Of a stretch of DNA of 64,000 bases, positions 57,380 through 64,000 are shown piece by piece; within the stretch, counting starts at the first letter, position 1, and the number at the start of each line of letters is the position of its first letter. A program made the position numbers and the translations under genes. Source of the stretch: Symsagittifera roscoffensis. Its lineage: Eukaryota > Xenacoelomorpha > Acoela > Convolutidae. The DNA is taken from assembly GCF_963678635.1 (NCBI RefSeq), contig NC_087064.1, forward strand, positions 79,088,512-79,152,511. The letters run 5' to 3'. Below the pieces are notes generated by a model. That model saw nothing but the letters and a program-made list of their open reading frames with translations, did not search any database and was not told the DNA's origin.

Positions 57380-57677
57380 TGTGGTACAGAACATACTGCA
57401 TGTGCAGTAATTATGTTAACCTCGCTGCACACTAATCTTGGGACGCATATCGTTATCTGTAATTATATATATTGTTACTAAATGTATGTCAAGGTCACTC
57501 AGTGTTGATCACTGAATAGATCTTAGTTTTACGTTAGCTCTGCGTACGATGATACGACTAAATGAACTGGTTCACGGAATCGCCTATTGATAGAGAAAAC
57601 AAAGTTTCGGATTAAATTAAACTCTTGAAACTATATCATTTTCAATTGCGCTTACAGCATTACATCACCTTACCACA
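57380..57677 (+). mobile_element. 3' LTR of element B
   Basis: 298 bp, same ends as the 5' copy, followed by the GTCCC duplication. Confidence 0.95.
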
Positions 57678-57708
57678 GTCCCATTCGAATTTCCTCTAGA
57701 GGGGGAAA

Positions 57709-58044
57709 TGTGGTGCAGTGTTAATTCTGTGCAATTTATGACGTCATGTTTATTAAAGTCAGTTATTCTAATTTAGGATCACAAGGTCGTTGCTGACCTG
57801 CCAAACCAAGGTTTAGTTTCTACGCAGTTTATTTCTCACTTTCTCTTCAACTTATGTAGGGTTAAAGTCGATATAGTTTATTTGTCATGACTTTACGTAT
57901 ATCATTATTTATCTAGATGTTTATATACAAGACGAATTGAATCTGGGTAAACTTTAACTTAGTCTTCTGAATTATCACAATTTATCATTAGTTATCATAA
58001 GCAGTAATTTATCATTATTTACTCACCTATTTGCATTTTCATCA
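57709..58044 (+). mobile_element. LTR shared by elements A and C
   Basis: It begins TGTGGTGCAGTG right after element A's polypurine tract. The part alignable to the 44279 LTR ends at 57979 (ATTATCACA). A further 65 bp leads to CATCA|TGGCGGAGCC, where element C's gag begins, so C's LTR probably extends to 58044. CATAC does not follow. It behaves as A's 3' LTR and C's 5' LTR at once. Confidence 0.7.
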
Positions 58045-59021
58045 TGGCGGAGCCAGCTGAAAGAAAAGTGGGGGGAAAGAACCCACTGCATATATTGTTA
58101 TTTTGGGACGCTCACGCCAGAGCCGCCGACTTATTGGGAGGAATGGATAATTAAAATCCACTGGTGAATGATTGCTAATATGATACAGATCCAGAGGTCT
58201 TTTACTTCGACGATACGTTGGATGCTACGGCGATTGCAGCGCTACCTGCGGACGTGAACAGGAAGAATCGCTTGGAATCGGAGAAAAAGTTGAAATCTAA
58301 GTTGTACCATTGTATTGGAGATGAAGCACAAAGAAACTTTAAGGCCCGTAAACCGGCGGTTAGTATTAAAACGGAGCAATACCCACGAGTTCTGGATGGG
58401 AAGCAGAATGTTTTCAAACGAGAGCGAAACGTTACACACGAGCGAGGATTATTTTACTGAAGAAAACAAAGAGATAACGAACCATTCAAGTAATTTCATG
58501 CAGGATTAAGTGCTTTTACCGGGAGATGTGATTTTGCTAACGCTGCTGAAAATATTCGAGACTTTTTCATCATGAACATGCGAGAATCCGATTGTCAAGG
58601 AGAATTGTCCCGATCTACCAAGTACCCAGAGGAAGTATATCGAGTCGAATTATCCTACGAGAGAAGCGAACCCGCCTATAAATCTTATACGGGAAAGCCG
58701 GCCTCGTCAGCGCCGCATATGACAATCAAGCAGGAGCCGGTTAGCAATATAAAGAGAGGTCAAGGATATTTTATAAACAGAGGACGCGGGGGACGAGAAG
58801 GATATACACTGGGGGCAAACAGTGCAGGAACCGGAAACCGTCGGTGCTATAACTGTGATGCACCAAACTTTACGCTGGATCACCTTGCCAACTGTTCGGC
58901 GAAAGGAGTAACGTGCAATGCTGGTCGAAAAGTAGGGCACTTCGAGCGAACATGTACGGGTTTGAGACGTGGAATTAACCATTGGAGGGGGACGAGGACG
59001 AGTTGGTTTTGTCCGGTATGA
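58044..59021 (+). pseudogene. Element C gag
   Basis: The ATG at 58044 opens MAEPAERKVGGKNPLHILLF, the same N-terminal LLFW-type start as element A, but a TAA follows after 38 codons. Later frames give HMTIKQEPVSNI and a zinc knuckle pair (RRCYNCDAPNFTLDHLANCS, then VGHFERTC). The third Cys of the second knuckle is altered. Frames break at least twice. Confidence 0.7.
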
Positions 59022-59141
59022 GAATGAGCATCACCGAAGCACACACAGTGTAGACAACACATAGGAGGAGCAAGTAGCCTGGGTCAATTAGCAGAAGAAT
59101 ATGGCGAGGAGATATCAACCTCCTCGGGGTCCGATGATTAC

Positions 59142-59470
59142 ATGGTGATGTCAATCAAGAAGATAAACGCGATGGAGCTCAAAATTCCGAATGCTCGAGT
59201 CGAAATTGAGGTGCCGGGAAAGAAGATGTGGCTCTGGGTTGATAGTGGGTCTCCGGTTACAATTTTCAGCATGACGGACCTGAAATCGGACCTGACGGCA
59301 CCAGAGACAAGCCATTATGATGAGAACTTTACGTTACCAAAAATAGGAATGATTAACGCAACATTATATCCTAGGGACCAGTCAAATCCTAGGGGTCAAA
59401 CAGTCAAAAATAAAATTCAAAAAATACCGGCGGTTGAGGGCTTACGAACATGCGTTCACTCACGCGAAAG
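59142..59470 (+). pseudogene. Element C protease
   Basis: LWVDSGSPVTIFSMTDL is a retropepsin-type active site (DSG). Pol similarity ends near 59470, after which unrelated sequence begins. Confidence 0.65.
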
Positions 59471-59519
59471 AGTCGCATCCAATCAAAATATAGAGGAATT
59501 TGAATATGCAAAGGATAGA

Positions 59520-60040
59520 CCGAATTGTGAGCGCTCACAAGAGGGCGTGGTTGCATGCAACCTGCGGTCAGCCAATCAGAAACAAGATATTTACATACCG
59601 AAGGATATATGCAAATTGCGCAATAAACAAAACAGACGTTGTTCTCAATCAGCTAAGTACAATTGCTTATTCAAACAAGATTATCAATTATTTCAAACCT
59701 ACCAACATGTCTGCTACTAAGTCGCCAGAAAAGTTAGATCAAAAACATTTCACTATTGTAAATACGTCAACTCAGTCTGGAAATGTCAATCTTAATGTTG
59801 TTTTAAACCGAATTCCAAATCAACCGCCTAGTTTAAGTTCCGATTCGGACATTGAAGTTATACCACCAGAGAAAGTACCGCCCAAAACTAACACCTCAAA
59901 GAAAAAATAACACCATTATATCAGTTTTTTTGGTCTCTCTTATTCTCTTGTAAATAGCGAAAAAAGGGTTTGTTGTATCATTCCAAGCGATAGCAAAATA
60001 GTCAAGATAATCGAGTATCCTTAAATCCTAAACCTGAAAT
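59520..60040 (+). other. Non-pol segment replacing RT-RNase H in element C
   Basis: RT and RNase H are missing. Instead there is a stretch with AAGAGGGCGTGG, TTGCATGCAA and GCCAATCAGAAAC (a CCAAT box) near 59540-59585. Then a 67-codon ORF from ATG 59707 to TAA 59908-59910 encodes MSATKSPEKLDQKHFTIVNT and, near its end, SDSDIEVIPPEKVPPK. DIEVIP next to acidic residues resembles a SUMO-interaction motif. No similarity to known proteins is recognised. Confidence 0.45.
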
Positions 60041-61062
60041 GTGGAGGCCAACCTGGAGAAAGACCCAATTTTGAAGACAATTCGGGATGCGATTAGGGAC
60101 AGGAATCAAAGGGACAAAAGAAGTGATTACTAAACTCGGACAGTACTACGCGCAACATTATAACGACTGCTCAGTAAGAGAAAAATTCCTTTGGATGGAC
60201 GGCCAGCTGGCAATACCGAATGATTTGTCGACTTCCATACTTGAAAGACTGCACCACAATCACCACGGCCGAGATAAAAAGTTCGCGGCGGCGAAAGACG
60301 TTTGGATCCCGTTAAGGCATCGGAATCTCTCGACAACCGCTAAATTCTGCAAGAACTGCTTGGAAGAGGGTAAATATCCTAAACCGGATATACCCAAAGG
60401 TGACATAGGTGTAACATATAAACTTAAGGAACCAAACGATTTGGTAGAACTGGATTTCTGGGGTCCGGTAAACTATGTACAAGGGCGAAAGAAATATGTC
60501 TTAGTAGCGGTAGACGCTTTTTCACACTGGCCATCGGCATACGTTTTCTCAAGTAACAAACCAAAAAATGTCCTAAAATTCCTAAGGAAACATATTGATA
60601 TACATGGGCACCCAAGGAAACCACATATGGATCAAGCGTCCGAATTCTTTTCAAATGAAATTCTAAATTTCTGCAATTAGGAGAGAATTGAGCTTTAAAA
60701 ATCCCTGGCAAGAGACCACCGCGCATCTGGTATGGTTGAAAGAACCACCGGATCAATAAAAAATTACGTTTTAACGTACCTACGAGAGGACAAAAACCAA
60801 AAATTGAATAGAATGATACCCCGGGAAGCTAACACCATTTTCCGAAATCTTACGAAAAAACCATCACTTAAAAATCTCGACTGGACGAAAGACATTAACC
60901 AGAAACTACAATATTTAGATGAAGCGAACGGACTCCCTGAAGTGGAGTTAAACCTGGATTGGGAAAAACGAAGTGACATGGTGTACGCGCCCCACAACCG
61001 GAAAACTCCTCGGGTGTTGGAAGAACATGCGTTAGCGGAGGCGGACGCCTAATTAACCCATC
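60041..61062 (+). pseudogene. Element C integrase and pol tail
   Basis: It carries the zinc-binding part (LERLHHNHHGRDKKFAAAKD, KFCKNC), the first Asp (LVELDFWGPVNYVQG), the Asp in HMDQASEFFS, a stop at 60678, then SGMVERTTGSIKNYV holding the catalytic Glu. The tail (60780-61052) is acidic and basic mixed, of unknown role. All three DDE residues are present, but the frame is broken once. It is the least damaged integrase of the three. Confidence 0.75.
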
Positions 61063-61430
61063 CTAGCGCACCATCGTGGCTCAAACGTCACAAAACTAGC
61101 ACTACAGTGGTATCAACAAACTAGGGCTATGGATCCGAAGGACCCAAGGAGGTATAAACGTTTATCTTCTACTATAGAAAAACTAACACCACATACGGTG
61201 CAAATAAAAAAGGACCTTTTTAAGGCGAAGTGGTGTTTCGTTTAGATCAGCGGTCGAGGAAAGCCAAATAGCTCCAAAGGCGGAAAAAGGTCCTATAAAG
61301 AAAAACACCCCAGTCCGAGTAAAAATCTCGAACAAGGAGTCGCACCATCGGTCGAAGTTAATGTGTTACCATCCGGAGTCGAATAACTTCGAAATTATAA
61401 ATCTATCACGTTTTTCGTTACCTTTACACT
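61063..61430 (+). other. Element C 3' region without LTR
   Basis: Frames continue with pol-tail-like composition to about 61390. No second LTR follows; the element is truncated on the right. Confidence 0.5.
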
Positions 61431-61600
61431 TTCGCTATTTATTAGTGGAGTTTGCCATCTTTTAACAAAGGAAATGAAGTGAACTTAAAAGCAATCAGAA
61501 ATTAAACCGCGAAAAAGTAAATTAGAGCTTGAACAAATTTCAAGACTTCCTGAAAAAAAAAACAAATCATCGCGACCTATTAATGAATTTGAACTACATT
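61425..61600 (+). repeat. Dispersed repeat R, copy 1
   Basis: CTTTTAACAAAGGAAATGAA and the following GTGAACTTAAAA match 63755-63790. The similarity extends from an ACACTTT block to a CCTGAAAAAA block. Confidence 0.6.
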
Positions 61601-61986
61601 CATCGACTGTTAAAAATCACATGACTTGAATAAGTGAACTTAAATTGATCCATTGATAATTGAGGTTCTGGAAAATAGAGGTGAAAAAAAACTGCATGCC
61701 TTTATAAATTGAAAGTTTAATTCGTTTATAAATACTTTAAAAACTTCAAGAGGTCATAACTGATTTGCTGTACTGGTCTGCCGATAAAACAACCACACGC
61801 CTGTTAATTTTAAAGCTCCAAGAGACAGCTTTTTGACATTATTGTAAAGAAAACTGCGAAGGTTAAGTAGAGAGAACCAAACATCTGAAGATGACTTCGG
61901 ATATTGGGTACTGTCTTTTTAATCTTAGCCAGAATAACAACCTAACAAACTGGAAACTTGAACAAGTTTGCCCAAATGCTGCTTAA

Positions 61987-62259
61987 AGAGTTTATTTTCG
62001 TAAATCAGTTATAGACGACATAAATTCAGCAACTCAGGAGCAAAATGGACACCAGACAAGTCGACAGGCGAATAGAGAGCAGACCACTCGGAATACACTA
62101 CAGTTTATTAGCCAGTATTCATCTTCTCATCTTCAACTTACACAGCAGAGAATAGGAAAAGCAGCTTCAGTGTCTCCCAATCCCTCTGCAGCACTTAGTA
62201 CCTCACAGGGCCCTGTTCAAAAGCGAGAGGCTGCTTCAAAATTGCCATTGGGTTCCTAG
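61987..62259 (+). other. Unrecognised open stretch, Gln/Ser/Thr-rich
   Basis: A 90-codon frame without ATG, bounded by stops, reads TQEQNGHQTSRQANREQTTR and AASVSPNPSAALSTSQGPV. The composition is more protein-like than nearby DNA. It could be a retroelement or exon remnant. No domain is recognised and no splice sites were defined. Confidence 0.25.
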
Positions 62260-62599
62260 GCGGAATCAGAAAGCTTGAGGGTCCCCCCAAATTATTTCTA
62301 GACGGGTCACCTGAAAAATACATAATCAATATCGCCAGCCAGTTCAATCACAACACAAACATAGCCAACAGGCTGTTAGAAAAGAATTAATGACTCAAAG
62401 AGACCGACTAATTTTGCACGTTCAAGTCTTGAAAGAAAAATGTATAACCTTAAGTATCACCCAGTGGTCATATCTTTGACCTTTGTCTATCCTCTTCAGA
62501 TGATTAATTGATGCTTTGTAGAGTTTGTTCGCATGTTTGATTGTTAAATGTTTTTGTATGCATCATATCTGAAGAAGTAAATTCTTTCTTTCTGTCTTT

Positions 62600-62925
62600 C
62601 TTTAAGGCTCTCAGTGAATTTCAAGAAACTTATTTGATAGACAGTTTTTTTGATGAAAATAACTCAAATTGAAAAAACTGTTTTAACAGATAAATTTCTG
62701 TTTTGCTGAAAAAACTGAAAATTAAAATCAACTTACAAAACTAGAAGTCATTCACTCATGTTTTCTCGCGCCATTTGGACGCCGGTTATCCGAGAGCAAT
62801 ATTTGCCTGCTTTTTAACGAATGAAATTGACCTGAAATTTATGAGAAATCCAAAAAGAAATCTCCCTAAAAATTAGATTAGAAAAAAGCGTGAACATATT
62901 CGAGGACTTTTTTGTCAAAAAAAAC
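62600..62925 (+). repeat. Dispersed repeat R, copy 2
   Basis: It follows the order of 63541-63880: an AAGGCTCTCAGTGAATTTCA block, an ACTAGAAGTCATTCACT block, then a TTTTTAACGAATGAAATTGA block. It lies just downstream of the minus-strand exon. Confidence 0.55.
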
Positions 62926-62966
62926 GAAAAAATAAATACAATCTAAATAAAGGATAAATCACTACG

Positions 62967-62972
62967 TTTATT
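62967..62972 (-). terminator. Polyadenylation signal of the minus-strand gene
   Basis: TTTATT on the + strand is AATAAA on the minus strand, 55 bp past that gene's stop codon. Confidence 0.6.
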
Positions 62973-63027
62973 AACATTTAACAAAATAAAAAGTTCAGTT
63001 GTTTAAAACATGAAGAGCGGATTTGTT

Positions 63028-63210
63028 TCATATAATACCATCCATTAAATCATACATAACATAGCCTTTCAATCTACCTGATCTCATATTCGCCAACTGT
63101 AGTAACATTTCTCCTCCTGCTGCCGCCATGGCATTTGTACTGCCCCCACTTGGTCCGCTAGCTATACCACACTTGGCTTTGTACTTGGGCAACTCCAGGA
63201 GTAGCTCCTC
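63028..63210 (-). CDS. Last exon of an unrecognised minus-strand gene
   Basis: Sixty codons and TGA read on the minus strand from 63210 to 63028. The acceptor is ATTATGTTTTCAG, a good polypyrimidine-AG just right of 63210, so coding is entered from an exon outside the window. The encoded end reads EELLLELPKYKAKCGIASGP, a Gly/Ser/Ala-rich middle, and LLQLANMRSGRLKGYVMYDL before DGII. The GC content is clearly above the flanks, which supports a real exon. I do not recognise the family; the protein is probably cytosolic (no membrane segment). Confidence 0.72.
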   Translation of the reverse strand, partial: EELLLELPKYKAKCGIASGPSGGSTNAMAAAGGEMLLQLANMRSGRLKGYVMYDLMDGII

Positions 63211-64000
63211 CTGAAAACATAATCAACAATTACGGCACAAGCTAAGCACCAAATTTTAAATTTCTTTTTCAATCTTTTTCGACCAATAAATTATCAAAAA
63301 GTTTATTTATCTTGTAAAAACTGTTTGAACAAAGCAAACAGACAAATGGAGCACTGTCAATAAACTAAGAGACCGATTGAAAACAAATTCAACTTTCGAA
63401 GAACAAAATATATCACCTTAATCAAACTGAGTTTCCAAATCATTTATGATTTAGTGATGTAATCAGGGGCGGACAGTTGGAAAAGGGCCATGACCGCAAG
63501 GAAAGAAAAAAGACTGACTGAATTTCAAATTTCAAAAAAAGGGGCTTAAGGCTATTTGAATTTCAAGAACAAGTTATGATTGACACTTTTCTGATTAAAA
63601 CTTCACCAATTTGAGAAGAGAAAACTGGATCAAAAGATAACTTATTTATTCCGCTGGGAAATCTGAAAGCTAAATCCATTTTCGAAACTAGAGGTCAATC
63701 ACTTTTTCGTGAACTGCACACTTTTGCTTTCGGTATTAGAGATTGCCTTCCTTTTAACAAAGGAAATGAACTGAACTTAAAAAAATCAAAAGTTAAACCT
63801 CAAAGTATTTAAATTGAGCGTCAACAAAATGTAGGCATTTTCCCTGAAAAAACAAAAAATCACAAGACCGACAGTATTCACAATGTTCATGGCTCTTAAT
63901 AAATCAATTCCTTCATTAACACGAAATGTGTGAGCATGCAATCAGTAGCTAAAAGCATCATACAAAAAAGATAAGACACAGGTGGTCTTTCGAAAAAAAA
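63211..64000. other. Intron of the minus-strand gene
   Basis: It holds dispersed repeat R copy 3 (63541-63880) and a CAGGGGCGGA hAT-MITE terminus at 63464. No second exon is visible to the window edge. Confidence 0.5.
63541..63880 (+). repeat. Dispersed repeat R, copy 3
   Basis: Parallel to 62600-62925 in block order, so the last minus-strand exon is bracketed by direct copies of the same repeat. Confidence 0.55.

Larger units (their letters stand above)
51310..57682 (+). mobile_element. Ty3/Gypsy element B, complete in outline, with target duplication
   Basis: The element occupies 51315-57677 and is flanked by the perfect 5-bp duplication GTCCC (51310-51314 and 57678-57682). The LTRs are both 298 bp with TGTGGTA...TACCACA ends and about a dozen differences by eye, so insertion is moderately recent. 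Gene order is gag, protease, RT, RNase H, extra ORF, integrase. It is inserted in element A. Confidence 0.92.
44279..57979 (+). mobile_element. Ty3/Gypsy element A, interrupted by element B and a MITE
   Basis: Domain order gag, protease, RT, RNase H, integrase (LTR to LTR) is that of Ty3/Gypsy. Element B (51315-57677) sits 26 bp upstream of the right-hand LTR, and a 471-bp MITE lies in RNase H. A purine tract AGAGGGGGAAA (57698-57708) just before the right LTR is the expected polypurine tract. No intact gene remains. Confidence 0.75.

Overview
The window looks like a piece of an AT-rich, repeat-laden animal (metazoan) genome. Genes are split into exons by introns of 1-4 kb. The splice sites are eukaryotic, including one well-supported and one probable GC-AG intron. 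The genes are an animal-type lipoxygenase fold and a rhodopsin-like GPCR. The repeats are Ty3/Gypsy-type LTR elements, Mutator-like (MULE) transposases, hAT-like miniature elements and a LINE relic. I see no prokaryotic or organellar features. Gypsy elements with an envelope-like remnant nearby, together with GC-AG introns, would suit a tunicate (larvacean) or another marine invertebrate, but that placement is a weak inference.

Layout. (1) 1.4-8.6 kb, + strand: the 3' part of a gene whose product carries at least three START/SRPBCC-like domains, then a C2 domain, then a lipoxygenase domain. Two iron-ligand positions are substituted, so it may be a pseudo-enzyme. (2) 8.9-15.8 kb: gene-poor DNA with a 23-bp minisatellite, a 430-bp foldback and a 22-bp satellite split by a hAT-like MITE with an 8-bp target duplication. 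(3) 15.9-26.9 kb, + strand: a class A GPCR in at least five exons. Two of its acceptors sit only 13 nt from MITE insertions. A LINE reverse-transcriptase relic and palindromic repeats lie in its introns. (4) 27-37 kb: repeats only, including a ~530-bp dispersed family, tRNA-like SINE heads, an old LTR interrupted by another repeat, and a ~160-bp satellite.

(5) 37-44.3 kb: two decayed FLYWCH-MULE transposase genes, an envelope-like remnant and a minus-strand gag remnant. (6) 44.3-61.4 kb: three related Ty3/Gypsy elements. Element A (44,279 to about 57,979) interrupts the second MULE gene. Element B (51,315-57,677) has paired 298-bp LTRs and a GTCCC target duplication, and is nested 26 bp upstream of the LTR at the right end of A. 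Element C (57,709 to about 61,400) shares that LTR and has lost its RT. A 471-bp hAT-like MITE sits inside the RNase H of A. All three pol regions are broken. In B, extra non-pol sequence lies between RNase H and integrase, bracketed by a duplicated piece of integrase; A and C also carry extra sequence in the corresponding region. (7) 63.0-63.2 kb, - strand: the last exon of a gene entering from the right, product unrecognised.

The two + strand host genes and the minus-strand gene show no functional link. The window is mainly a record of nested transposition around a few host genes.
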